25,770 nt of DNA from DASPWW01 sp035637595. GTDB taxonomy: Bacteria > Actinomycetota > Thermoleophilia > Solirubrobacterales > 70-9. Every line of letters begins with the position of its first letter. Within the stretch, counting starts at the first letter, position 1. Both the position numbers and the translations under genes were made by a program. The notes beneath the pieces were generated by a model, which saw only the letters and a list, made by a program, of their open reading frames with translations, had not been told where the DNA came from and made no database searches. The stretch is taken from NCBI GenBank assembly GCA_035637595.1, contig DASPWW010000162.1:1-25770 (forward strand), read 5' to 3'. Positions 8,216 to 15,586 of the stretch are shown here, piece after piece.

Positions 8216-8531
8216 CTAACCCAGGATCGCCTGGACAAGCATCGCGAGGCCGGTGATCACCAGCACCGCGGTCATCGCCCGCAGCAGCGCGCGCTCATCG
8301 AGGCGGCCGGTGAGCCTCGAGCCGAGCCAGGCTCCGGGGATCCCGCCAGCGCAGCCGACCGCGGCGGGCCCCGCTGACCGCGACGTTTGCTCCCGCCCCC
8401 GCCGCCGGCGAGGTCGCGAACAGGACCATCACGGGCAGCCGCAGGTTGCCGAGCACCAGCCCGACCAGCCCCCCGACCAGCGAGACGACGAAAGCCCACA
8501 CCCCGACGACGATCAACTCGGCGACGGCCAT
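8216..8531 (-). pseudogene. Decayed TauE/SafE-type transporter remnant
   Basis: From ATG 8531 one frame reads a membrane segment with the family signature GLVGLVLGNLRLPVMVLFATSP..GANVAVSGA (to about 8380). The homology then continues in another frame: AAVGCAGGIPGAWLGSRLTGRL, then DERALLRAMTAVLVITGLAM, ending at TAG 8216. The two parts join with a frame change, and the central part of the usual protein of about 250 aa is absent (only about 105 codons remain). I read this as an internal deletion that shifted the frame. TauE/SafE proteins export sulfite or organosulfur anions. A pure sequencing error would not explain the missing middle. Confidence 0.7.
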
Positions 8532-8560
8532 CGGCCGGGACGGTATTGGGTGGGGCCCAA

Positions 8561-8587
8561 GTAGCTACCTGCTGCTAAAGTGGCTAT
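8561..8587 (+). promoter_or_regulatory. Promoter/operator region of the first toxin-antitoxin pair
   Basis: GTAGCTAC (8561-8568) is an 8-bp palindrome. TAAAGT (8576-8581) lies 6 nt before ATG 8588. Repeated GCTA elements at 8564, 8574 and 8583 could be antitoxin half-sites. No SD is seen, so the mRNA may be leaderless. Autoregulation by Phd-type antitoxins is known; its use here is inferred. Confidence 0.4.
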
Positions 8588-8875
8588 ATGATCGAGGTCG
8601 GCGTCAAGGAGCTCAAGGACCGCCTCAGCCAGTACCTCCGCCATGTCGCAAGCGGGGAGCGGATCAGGGTGACGAGCCGAGGGAGGGCGGTCGCCGAGAT
8701 CCTTCCCGTCCGGGATGACGCGCTGGGTCCCAAGGTGCGCGCGCTGGTCGCGCAGGGTCGCGTGGCGCTTCCCGCCAAGCCGCTTCCCAGCCGCGCGCCG
8801 CCGTTGGAGTCGCCGTCCAGGCGTCGCTCGCTCCCGTCGGAGCTCATCCTCGCCGAGCGGGAAGCCGAGCGGTGA
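8588..8875 (+). CDS. Phd/YefM-type antitoxin
   Basis: A 95-aa protein. The N-terminal half is the Phd/YefM DNA-binding fold: MIEVGVKELKDRLSQYLRHVASGERIRVTSRGRAVAEILPV. The C-terminal half is Pro/Arg-rich and probably disordered until it binds toxin, ending with a short helix (SELILAEREAER). It neutralises the PIN toxin encoded next and usually represses its own operon. The stop overlaps the toxin GTG start (GTGA), typical of coupled antitoxin-first operons. Confidence 0.88.
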   Translation: MIEVGVKELKDRLSQYLRHVASGERIRVTSRGRAVAEILPVRDDALGPKVRALVAQGRVALPAKPLPSRAPPLESPSRRRSLPSELILAEREAER

Positions 8876-9285
8876 GGCTGTACGTCGATTCGAGCGCGCT
8901 GGTGAAGCGATACGTAGCGGAGCCCGGTGCCGAGGAAGTCCGGGAAGCGATGACCGCGGCGGGGGAGTGGGTCGCGTCCCGGATCGCCTTCACGGAAGTC
9001 GTGCGGGCACTGGGCGCCGGCGATCCGCGCGGCTCCGGCCCGGTGTCGCGCTTTCGCTCCGAGTGGCCGAGCTTCCTGGTGGTCGATGTCGACCAGCGCC
9101 TCGCCGAAGAAGCCGCCGAGCTTGCGCTCGAGCACGGGACGAGGACGTTGGATTCGCTGCACCTCGCCTCCGCTCTCGCAGTCGCGGAGGGCCCCTTCGC
9201 GCTCGCGACCTGGGACGCGCGGCTGTGGGAGGCTGCGCGGCGCTCCGGCCTCGCATTGATCCCCGGCCGCGCTCCGCGGGACTGA
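8872..9285 (+). CDS. vapC: PIN-domain ribonuclease toxin (VapC-like)
   Basis: A 137-aa protein. PIN-fold acidic residues are all present: Asp6 (YVDSSAL), Glu42 (FTEVVRAL), Asp94 (TLDSLHLASAL) and Asp115 (TWDARL). Such toxins cleave tRNA or rRNA in a Mg-dependent way when free of antitoxin; the RNA target is unknown. Start is GTG 8872 in a GTGA overlap with the antitoxin. The stop TGA shares one base with the rarA ATG (TGATG), so toxin and rarA are translationally linked. The gene symbol is a family name only, because the antitoxin is Phd-like and not classic VapB. Confidence 0.87.
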   Translation: MRLYVDSSALVKRYVAEPGAEEVREAMTAAGEWVASRIAFTEVVRALGAGDPRGSGPVSRFRSEWPSFLVVDVDQRLAEEAAELALEHGTRTLDSLHLASALAVAEGPFALATWDARLWEAARRSGLALIPGRAPRD

Positions 9286-10628
9286 TGGAGCGACTGTTCG
9301 ACACCGGCGAGGCGGCGCCGCAGCGGACCAGCGTGCCACCCGAGGAGGCCCCGCTCGCGGTGCGCATGCGCCCACGGGATCTCGACGAGCTGGTCGGCCA
9401 GGAGCATCTGCTCGGCGAGGGCTCGACGCTGCGCGCGGCGAGCGAGTCGGGCGAGCCCCACAGCGCCGTCTTCTACGGCCCCCCGGGGAGCGGCAAGACG
9501 ACCCTGGCGCGGATCATCGCCCAGCGCGCCCGGGGAGCGTTCGAGGAGGCCTCCGCCGTGAACGCCGGCCGCGCCGAGGTTCGGGCCGTTATCGAGCGCG
9601 CCGAGGAGCGCCGCCGCGCGGCGGGCCAGCCGACGATCTTCTTCCTCGACGAGATCCACCGCTTCAACAAGGCGCAGCAGGACGCGCTGCTGCCCGCGGT
9701 CGAGGAGGGCCTGGTCACGCTGATCGGCGCGACGACCCAGAACCCCTATTTCGAGGTGATCTCGGCGCTGCTGTCACGTTGCCAGATCTACGAGTTCCGC
9801 CCCTTGGAGCCCGCCCACATCGAGCAGTTGCTGCGCCGCTCGCTGTCGGACGAGCGCGGGATCCCCGAGGCCCCCGAGGTCTCGGAGGAGGCGATCGAGC
9901 TGCTCGCCATGCGAACCGGAGGGGACGCGCGGGTCGCGCTGGCGGCGCTGGAGCGGGCGGTCGAGACGACTCGGGAAACCGGTGGCGGCGTCGGGATCGC
10001 CGAGGCCGAGGACGCCCTTCAGCGCAAGGCGATCCTCTACGACCGCGAGGGCGACAGGCACTACGACTACATCTCGGCCTGGATCAAGGCGACCCGCGGC
10101 TCGGACCCCGACGCCTCGCTCTACTACCTCGCGGCGATGCTCGAGGGCGGCGAGGATCCGCGCTTCATCGCGCGCCGCATGGTCATCCTGGCCTCCGAGG
10201 ACATCGGCAACGCCGACCCGCAGGCGCTCGTCGTCGCCACCGCCGCGGCCCAGGCCGTCGATCGGGTCGGCCTTCCCGAGTGCCGCCTCAACCTCGCCCA
10301 GGCCGCCGCCTACCTCGCCCTGGCCCCGAAGTCGAACGCCTCCTACCTCGCCATCTCACGCGCCGGCGCCCACGTCCGCGAGTACGGTGTCAAGCTGCCG
10401 CCGCCCTACCTCCAGGACGCCCACTACCCCGGGGCGAAGAAGCTTGGCCGCGGCGAGGGCTACGTCTATCCCCACGACGAGCCGGGCGGCCTCGCCGATC
10501 AGCAGCTCACTCCCGAGGGGATCGGTGGAGAGCGCTTCTACGAGCCGACCGATCGCGGCTTCGAGGCCGAGCTGCGGCGGCGGCTCGAGGAAATTCGGAA
10601 GAGGCTGGGTGGGGGAGAGGCTGGGTAA
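9285..10628 (+). CDS. rarA: Replication-associated recombination protein A (RarA/MgsA), AAA+ ATPase
   Basis: A 447-aa protein of normal length. It acts at stalled forks as a tetrameric AAA+ clamp-loader-like ATPase, interacting with SSB in studied bacteria. Early box: PLAVRMRPRDLDELVGQEHLLG (24-44). Walker A is GPPGSGKT (65-72), Walker B FFLDEIHRF (119-127), sensor 1 IGATTQNPYFEV, sensor 2 region GDARVALAALE. The C-terminal tetramerisation domain has HYDYISAWIKATRGSDPDASLYYLA and EDIGNADP. The ATG at 9285 overlaps the toxin stop by one base. The frame is open to 8715, but the upstream part is antisense/shadow sequence over the toxin genes. Confidence 0.95.
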   Translation: MERLFDTGEAAPQRTSVPPEEAPLAVRMRPRDLDELVGQEHLLGEGSTLRAASESGEPHSAVFYGPPGSGKTTLARIIAQRARGAFEEASAVNAGRAEVRAVIERAEERRRAAGQPTIFFLDEIHRFNKAQQDALLPAVEEGLVTLIGATTQNPYFEVISALLSRCQIYEFRPLEPAHIEQLLRRSLSDERGIPEAPEVSEEAIELLAMRTGGDARVALAALERAVETTRETGGGVGIAEAEDALQRKAILYDREGDRHYDYISAWIKATRGSDPDASLYYLAAMLEGGEDPRFIARRMVILASEDIGNADPQALVVATAAAQAVDRVGLPECRLNLAQAAAYLALAPKSNASYLAISRAGAHVREYGVKLPPPYLQDAHYPGAKKLGRGEGYVYPHDEPGGLADQQLTPEGIGGERFYEPTDRGFEAELRRRLEEIRKRLGGGEAG

Positions 10629-10747
10629 GTCGCCGGCTCGAGGATCGGTGCGGATGAGTCGATTGTCGATTTCCCTTCGGTATGCGATGGAAACTCAACA
10701 AGCCAGATCTGAGCACGTGCGTGGCTGAGCGCGCGATCCCCTCCGCA

Positions 10748-10753
10748 TAGAAT
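10748..10753 (+). promoter_or_regulatory. Putative -10 box (TAGAAT) of the aldehyde dehydrogenase gene
   Basis: TAGAAT lies exactly 8 nt before ATG 10762. There is no SD, so a leaderless transcript is likely. In the rest of the 133-bp gap (10629-10761) I see only a loose TTTCC...GGAAA dyad near 10670-10693 and no clear terminator for rarA. Confidence 0.5.
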
Positions 10754-10761
10754 CGACCTCG

Positions 10762-12327
10762 ATGGGGCAGCTCGAATCTTTCAACCCGGCGACCGGGGAG
10801 CTGGTCGGCAGCGTCGAGACGATCACGCCGGCGCAGGTCCAGGGGGTCGTCGACGAAGTCGCCGAGGTGCAGCCTTTCTGGGGCCAGCTCTCGCTCGGCG
10901 ACCGGGCGCGCTACCTGCGCCGCGCCGCCGACGTCGTGCTCGAGGAGATCGACGAGATCGCCGAGCTGCTCACCCGCGAGCAGGGCAAGCCGCGCACCGA
11001 GAGCTACACCATGGAGCTGCTGCCCACCGTCGACCTGCTGCACTGGTGCGCCGACGCGGGGCCGGAGATCCTCGCGGACGAGAAGATCTCCTACCCCCAG
11101 CTCTTCCTGAAGACGAAGCGCAGCTTCTTCTCGTACGAGCCGATCGGCGTCGTAGGCGTTATCGCGCCCTGGAACTACCCCTGGTCGATCCCGTTCGGCG
11201 AGGTCGCGATCGCGCTGATGGCCGGCAACGGGGTCGTGCTCAAGCCGGCGAGCCTGACGCCGAAGCTGGGTGAGCGGATCCGCCTCACCTTCGAGAGGGC
11301 AGGCCTGCCCGAGGGCATCGTTCGCGACGTGCACGGCGGCGGCAAGATCGGCCAGGCGCTCGCCGAGTCGTCGGCGGGCAAGATCTTCTTCACCGGCTCG
11401 GTCGAGGTCGGCCGCACGGTCGCGGAGGCGTGCGCCAAGACGCTCAAGGGGTGCGTGCTCGAGCTCGGCGGCAAGGACCCCCAGATCGTCTGTCCCGACG
11501 CGGACCTCGCGAACGCGGTGTCCGGCGGCGTCTGGGGCGGGTTCGCGAACGCCGGTCAGACGTGCTCGGGGATCGAGCGCACCTACGTCGTGCGCGACGT
11601 CGCCGATCGCTTCCTCGACGGCGTGGTGCGCGAGAGCGAGCGGCTGACGGTCGGCGATCCGATGGAGTGGACCACCGAGACCGGCCCGATGGTCTCCGAG
11701 GACCAGTTCAACACCGTCACCGAGCTCGTCGACGACGCGCTCGCCAACGGCGCCGAGCGCCTCACTGGGGGCCCGCGCGAGGTCCCGGGGTTCTCGGGCA
11801 AGTTCATCGCCCCGACCGTGCTCACAGGGGTGAAGCCCGAGATGCGGATCATGCGGGAGGAGATCTTCGGCCCGGTGCTGCCGATCCTCACCGTCGACAG
11901 CGAGGCCGAGGCGGTCGAGCAGGCCAACGACTCGCGCTTCGGGCTCGGCTCTTCGATCTGGACCCGCGATCGCGCCAAGGGCGAGCGGATGGCGCGGCGG
12001 ATCGAGTCCGGGATGGTGTGGATCAACGACCACTCCTACAGCCACGGCGCCTGCCAGTGCTCGTGGGGCGGGGTCAAGGAGTCGGGCCTGGGCCGCTCGC
12101 ACTCCAAGTTCGGCTTCTACGAGTGCGTCAATGTCAAGCTCGTCTCCTGGGAGCCGGGGATGACCCGCGACTTCTGGTGGCAGCCCTACGACCAGACCCT
12201 CGGCGACGCGATCCGCGCCTCGGCGCGGCTGATCTACGGCAGCAACGGCGCCCGGCTGAAGGCGCTCAAGGACGGGGCCGTGCCGCTGCTCAAGGTCGGC
12301 GCCCGGACACTGCGCAAGGGCCGCTAG
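10762..12327 (+). CDS. NAD(P)-dependent aldehyde dehydrogenase family protein
   Basis: A 521-aa protein. It oxidises an aldehyde to the acid through a Cys thioester. Visible landmarks in order: FNPATGE at the N-terminus, GVVGVIAPWNYPWSIPF (cofactor/substrate Asn), VLKPASLTP, FTGSVEVGR (dinucleotide turn), LELGGKDP (catalytic Glu), GQTCSGIER (catalytic Cys), EEIFGPVLPI and GGVKESGLGRSHSKFGF. The C-terminus extends about 40 residues past the usual end (SARLIYGSNGARLKALKDG..LRKGR) and is basic, which may favour membrane or nucleic-acid contact. The substrate is not predictable; betaine-aldehyde and succinate-semialdehyde enzymes are relatives. It stands alone, with its own promoter. Confidence 0.9.
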   Translation: MGQLESFNPATGELVGSVETITPAQVQGVVDEVAEVQPFWGQLSLGDRARYLRRAADVVLEEIDEIAELLTREQGKPRTESYTMELLPTVDLLHWCADAGPEILADEKISYPQLFLKTKRSFFSYEPIGVVGVIAPWNYPWSIPFGEVAIALMAGNGVVLKPASLTPKLGERIRLTFERAGLPEGIVRDVHGGGKIGQALAESSAGKIFFTGSVEVGRTVAEACAKTLKGCVLELGGKDPQIVCPDADLANAVSGGVWGGFANAGQTCSGIERTYVVRDVADRFLDGVVRESERLTVGDPMEWTTETGPMVSEDQFNTVTELVDDALANGAERLTGGPREVPGFSGKFIAPTVLTGVKPEMRIMREEIFGPVLPILTVDSEAEAVEQANDSRFGLGSSIWTRDRAKGERMARRIESGMVWINDHSYSHGACQCSWGGVKESGLGRSHSKFGFYECVNVKLVSWEPGMTRDFWWQPYDQTLGDAIRASARLIYGSNGARLKALKDGAVPLLKVGARTLRKGR

Positions 12328-12472
12328 ACCAAGAAGAAGAAGAGAAGGGAGGCTGGTCCGCAACTCCGACGGGGCCCCCGTGTTCAGTGCAATTGGCCGG
12401 GGAGGGAACGCCGGCCGGCGGGAAAACAGGGATGGATAGGCCGCTTCGGCGGCGGAGTAGGGGAGGTCAAAG
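12328..12472 (+). promoter_or_regulatory. Hairpin-rich leader of the BNR propeller gene
   Basis: This 145-bp gap holds a 22-nt purine run beginning with (AAG)4 (12331-12352), an ACGGGG/CCCCGT dyad around 12370-12382, a 12-bp perfect palindrome CGCCGGCCGGCG (12409-12420), and a GCCGC-TTCG-GCGGC tetraloop hairpin (12440-12453) just before the SD GGGGAGG (12460-12466) and ATG 12473. I could not match it to a riboswitch class I know. It may be a cis-regulatory RNA, a terminator for the dehydrogenase gene plus a UTR, or both. Confidence 0.4.
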
Positions 12473-14695
12473 ATGGGCAGGGCTCGTCTCGTTGCAGGGA
12501 TCGTCGGTGTCGTTTTCGCGACCCTGGGCATCGGCGCTCAGGCGTCCGCGGCGCCGGTCTCGGTGGGTCACTCAGGCTGGTTCTGGGGCAACCCACAGCC
12601 GCAGGGCAACACGATCAGGGGAATCGCCTTCGCCGGAAGCCGCGGTTATGCGGCCGGCGACTTCGGCACGCTGCTTTCGACCGAGGACGCCGGTGCGACC
12701 TGGTCGGGGATCCCCACGGGGATCACCAGCAGCTTGGTTCGCGTCCGTGCGATCGACGCCAACACGGTCGTGATCGGCGGCGGGTGCGTGCTGCGACGCT
12801 CCGATGACGCGGGGCAGAGCTTCCAGCGACTGCCGTGGACCGCGAGCGACTCGGACTGCCCGAGCCCGCTTGCCTCGTTTGCCTTTCCGAGTCCGTCGGT
12901 CGGCTACCTGGTGACCGCCGACGGCACGCTGTTCCGGACCGACGATGGGGGCCAGACGTTCACGCGCAAGACCTCGGTTCCGGGGTCGGCGACGGACATC
13001 TTCTTCCTCAGCGCCGATACCGGCGTTGCGACGACCGACGGAGGCAAGATCTACAGGACCACGGACGGCGGAAGCTCGTGGGTCGAGGTGGCGAGCCCGG
13101 GCCCGAGGCTCAACGGCCTCACCTTCGTTGACGCCTCGACCGGGTACGCGGTCGGACACAACACGACGATCCTCAAGACCATCGACGGCGGCCTCAACTG
13201 GACGCCGAAGCCGGCCGCGGGCGTCCCGGCGCTGGAGCTGACCTCGATCAGCTGCGCCGGCGCGACCACGTGCGTGATCACCAATGCCAATGGCGATCGC
13301 CTGCTGCGGACGGTGGACGGCGGCGACAACTACGACTCAGTCGTCCCCTCGGACGAGCCGATCTACGCCGCGGGGTTCGCCTCGGCGACGCGCGTCGTTG
13401 CCGCGGGATCGTTCGGGGCCACGGTGGTCTCGAATGACGCCGGCATGACCTGGTCGCGGGTCGGTAGCAGGATCGTGGCGCTCGGTCAGACCTCAGCCGG
13501 CCAGGGCGGCTTCGATCATGTCAACGCGACCAACGCCCAGGTGGCGGTCGCCGTCGGGTCGGAGGGCCAGCTCGCCCGCACCGTGGACGGCGGCGCGAAC
13601 TGGTTCGAGGTCGGCGTGCCGACGGCGGAGACCATCGTCGATGCCGTGTTCCCGACCACCGACGTCGGCTTCGCGATCGACGTCGAGGGCGGAGCGTTCA
13701 AGACGCAGAACGGCGGCCAGAGCTGGTCGATCCTCAACCCGGGGACGCCGACGGCCGCGCACGCGGTTCTGGCGCCCGATCCCTCACGGGTCCTGCTCGT
13801 CGGGCCGCAGGGAGTCCGGCTGTCCACCGACGCCGGCGAGCATTTCGACGCGGTCAAGGACAAGGACGTCCAGAAGGCGACCCTGACGGGCGCCGACGCC
13901 GTGGGCGGCGACGCATTGTTCGCCTTCGGTCCCAAGGCGCTGGTGTTCTCGTCCAACGGGGGAGAGGGCTGGTCGCGAAAGCGCCTGCCGACGCGCAAGG
14001 CGGAGCTGGTGGACGTCGACTTCGTCAGCGGCAAGGTCGGTTACGCCCTGACCAAGGACGGCCGCCTGTGGCGGACGGCGAACGGCGGTCGCAGGTGGGC
14101 GGACCTGCCCGGCGTGGGGACCGATGACGCGTATGCGATCTCGTTCTCGAGCGAGGGCTCCGGCTACCTGGCGGTGTCGAGCTTCGCGGCGCTCACCACC
14201 GAGTACGGCGGCCCCCAATCGGCGGGCTACGGCTTCTACACCGCCGACGCAGGCAAGAGCTGGCAGCCGCAGCTGATCTCCCAGGATCTGCTCGACATCG
14301 CGGACGCCGGCCAGAGCGCGTTCGGGGTGGCCCGCAACGGCCGCTTCTACGCGACGGACTCCGCCGGTCAGCTCGGGGCGGCGACGACGCTGACGATCTC
14401 GAAGGCGAAGTCGTCCGCCAAGAAGCCCGGCGGCGGGAAGGGCCAGCCGGTCAAGATCCAGGGGACGCTGCAGCCGGCCGAGGGCGGCGAGCAGGTCGTC
14501 GTCTCGCTGCGGCGGGGAACCAGGTGGTCCTCTCAGGTCGCGACCGTCGCCTCGAACGGCACGTTCACGGCGACCTTCAACGTCAAGGGCACCGTCTACG
14601 TGGTCGCCCAGTGGCAGGGTGACGACGACCGGGCGGGCGACGGCACCGCGCCGCTGAAGGTCAAGGCGAAGAAGAAGGGCCACAAGAAGAAGTAG
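12473..14695 (+). CDS. Exported BNR/Ycf48-like beta-propeller protein with lysine-rich C-terminus
   Basis: A 740-aa protein. The signal peptide ends near GAQASA-APVSVG. At least a dozen BNR/Asp-box type units are visible, spaced through residues 60-610, for example TEDAGATW, TDDGGQTF, TTDGGSSW, TIDGGLNW, TVDGGDNY, TVDGGANW, TQNGGQSW, SNGGEGWS, TANGGRRW, TADAGKSW. Intervening DANTVVIGG, DASTGYAVG and SGKVGYALT strands resemble Ycf48/HCF136-type propellers. A C-terminal beta domain (GQPVKIQGTLQPAEGGEQVVVSL..GTFTATFNVKGT) precedes the KVKAKKKGHKKK tail. Ycf48 helps photosystem II assembly, but in non-phototrophs these are mostly uncharacterised cell-surface propellers. A sialidase is unlikely, since no Arg triad context is seen. 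SD GGGGAGG lies 6 nt before the ATG. Confidence 0.85.
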   Translation: MGRARLVAGIVGVVFATLGIGAQASAAPVSVGHSGWFWGNPQPQGNTIRGIAFAGSRGYAAGDFGTLLSTEDAGATWSGIPTGITSSLVRVRAIDANTVVIGGGCVLRRSDDAGQSFQRLPWTASDSDCPSPLASFAFPSPSVGYLVTADGTLFRTDDGGQTFTRKTSVPGSATDIFFLSADTGVATTDGGKIYRTTDGGSSWVEVASPGPRLNGLTFVDASTGYAVGHNTTILKTIDGGLNWTPKPAAGVPALELTSISCAGATTCVITNANGDRLLRTVDGGDNYDSVVPSDEPIYAAGFASATRVVAAGSFGATVVSNDAGMTWSRVGSRIVALGQTSAGQGGFDHVNATNAQVAVAVGSEGQLARTVDGGANWFEVGVPTAETIVDAVFPTTDVGFAIDVEGGAFKTQNGGQSWSILNPGTPTAAHAVLAPDPSRVLLVGPQGVRLSTDAGEHFDAVKDKDVQKATLTGADAVGGDALFAFGPKALVFSSNGGEGWSRKRLPTRKAELVDVDFVSGKVGYALTKDGRLWRTANGGRRWADLPGVGTDDAYAISFSSEGSGYLAVSSFAALTTEYGGPQSAGYGFYTADAGKSWQPQLISQDLLDIADAGQSAFGVARNGRFYATDSAGQLGAATTLTISKAKSSAKKPGGGKGQPVKIQGTLQPAEGGEQVVVSLRRGTRWSSQVATVASNGTFTATFNVKGTVYVVAQWQGDDDRAGDGTAPLKVKAKKKGHKKK

Positions 14696-14715
14696 CGCCG
14701 GCGGGCGAGCGCGGG

Positions 14716-14747
14716 GGCGAGCGGCCGGCGGATGCCGGCCGCTCGCC
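14716..14747 (+). terminator. Strong hairpin terminator: 14-bp perfect stem, 4-nt loop
   Basis: The left arm 14716-14729 (GGCGAGCGGCCGGC) pairs perfectly with 14734-14747 around GGAT. It lies 20 nt after the propeller gene stop and before the ccmA -10 box. No U-tract follows, as is usual for actinobacterial GC hairpins. Confidence 0.75.
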
Positions 14748-14758
14748 GTCCGCGGCTG

Positions 14759-14764
14759 TAGATT
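14759..14764 (+). promoter_or_regulatory. Putative -10 box (TAGATT) of ccmA
   Basis: TAGATT lies 8 nt before GTG 14773. No SD is seen; a leaderless ccmA mRNA is likely. The -35 area falls inside the terminator hairpin. Confidence 0.5.
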
Positions 14765-14772
14765 CGGCCGCC

Positions 14773-15477
14773 GTGGAGGCGGCGATCGAGCTGGCCGGGC
14801 TGCGGCGCGAGTACGGCGACCGCGTCGCGTTGCGCGACGTCAGCCTGACGCTCCCCGCCGGCGAGACGCTCGTCGTGCTGGGCCCCAACGGGGCCGGCAA
14901 GACGACGCTGCTGCGCGTCCTCGCCGCACTGCTGCGGCCAAGCGGCGGCGAGGTCTCGGTCCTGGGTTGCGATCTGCCCGGCGCGGCGTGGCGGTTGCGC
15001 GGGCGCCTCGGGTACCTCGGGCACGAGCCGCTGCTCTATCGGGATCTGACAGTCGAGGAGAACCTTCGCTTCCATGCCCGCCTGCACGGGATCGGGAACG
15101 GCGCCGAGGATGCGATCGCCGCCCTGCTCGACCGCGTCGGGATGGGGCGGCGCGGCGGCGAGCTGGTTCGCAACCTCTCCGCCGGGATGGCGCAGCGCGT
15201 CGCGGTCTGCCGCTGCGTCCTGCACGAGCCCGAGTTGCTGCTGCTCGACGAGCCGCGGGCGCACCTCGATCCGGAGGCGGCGGGGCTGGTCGAGCCGCTC
15301 CTCGGTCCGGCCGACGGCCGCACCAGGGTGATCGTCACCCACGACCTCGAGCCCGCGCTCGCCGAGGCGGATCGGGCTCTGGCTCTAAGCCACGGCGGGG
15401 CGGTCGCCTACGAGGGCCCGGCGGGCGAGATCAAGCCCGCCGAGGCGCGCGGCATCTACGGCGGGGAGCCGGTATGA
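14773..15477 (+). CDS. ccmA: Heme exporter ATP-binding protein CcmA
   Basis: A 234-aa ABC ATPase subunit of the CcmABCD complex. With CcmB it uses ATP to release holo-CcmE from CcmCD in System I cytochrome c maturation. Motifs: Walker A GPNGAGKTT (37-45), the Q-loop replaced by the LGYLGHEPLLYRDLTVEENLRF region, signature LSAGMAQRV (135-143, the CcmA-like variant of LSGGQ), Walker B LLLLDEP (155-161) and H-loop VTHD. The DEPRAHLD D-loop has Arg-Ala-His where Thr/Ser-Gly/Ala is more usual. Identification as CcmA rests on length, the LSAGM signature and the adjacent ccmB. GTG start. Confidence 0.87.
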   Translation: MEAAIELAGLRREYGDRVALRDVSLTLPAGETLVVLGPNGAGKTTLLRVLAALLRPSGGEVSVLGCDLPGAAWRLRGRLGYLGHEPLLYRDLTVEENLRFHARLHGIGNGAEDAIAALLDRVGMGRRGGELVRNLSAGMAQRVAVCRCVLHEPELLLLDEPRAHLDPEAAGLVEPLLGPADGRTRVIVTHDLEPALAEADRALALSHGGAVAYEGPAGEIKPAEARGIYGGEPV

Positions 15478-15515
15478 GCCCCCGGCGGCCCAGAGGCTCG
15501 CTGGAACAGTCGAGG

Positions 15516-15551
15516 GAACAGTTGACATCCCTATGGGGTGGTCAAGTGTTC
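15516..15551. promoter_or_regulatory. 36-bp interrupted dyad with consensus TTGACA, between ccmA and ccmB
   Basis: The outer arms GAACA/TGTTC (15516-15520, 15547-15551), inner TTGAC/GTCAA (15522-15526, 15541-15545) and central CCC/GGG (15529-15531, 15536-15538) are all symmetric about 15533/15534. TTGACA (15522-15527) is a perfect -35 hexamer, but no good -10 follows at 17-18 nt. This looks more like a protein-binding site than a transcript hairpin terminator. Confidence 0.5.
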
Positions 15552-15586
15552 ACTCGCCGCAATTCGCGGCACGGAGGCGAGCCTCG

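Noticed and set aside
8715..9284. N-terminal extension of rarA
   Set aside because: It would overlap the toxin-antitoxin pair out of frame. Family homology begins just after ATG 9285.
12328..12472. Known riboswitch in the propeller leader
   Set aside because: No conserved core of a class I can recall is present, so only a generic structured leader is reported.
10507..12531. 674-codon open frame on the minus strand
   Set aside because: It lies antisense to the aldehyde dehydrogenase and the rarA end, has the Arg/Asp/Gly/Leu-rich composition of GC-rich shadow frames, and shows no recognisable domain.
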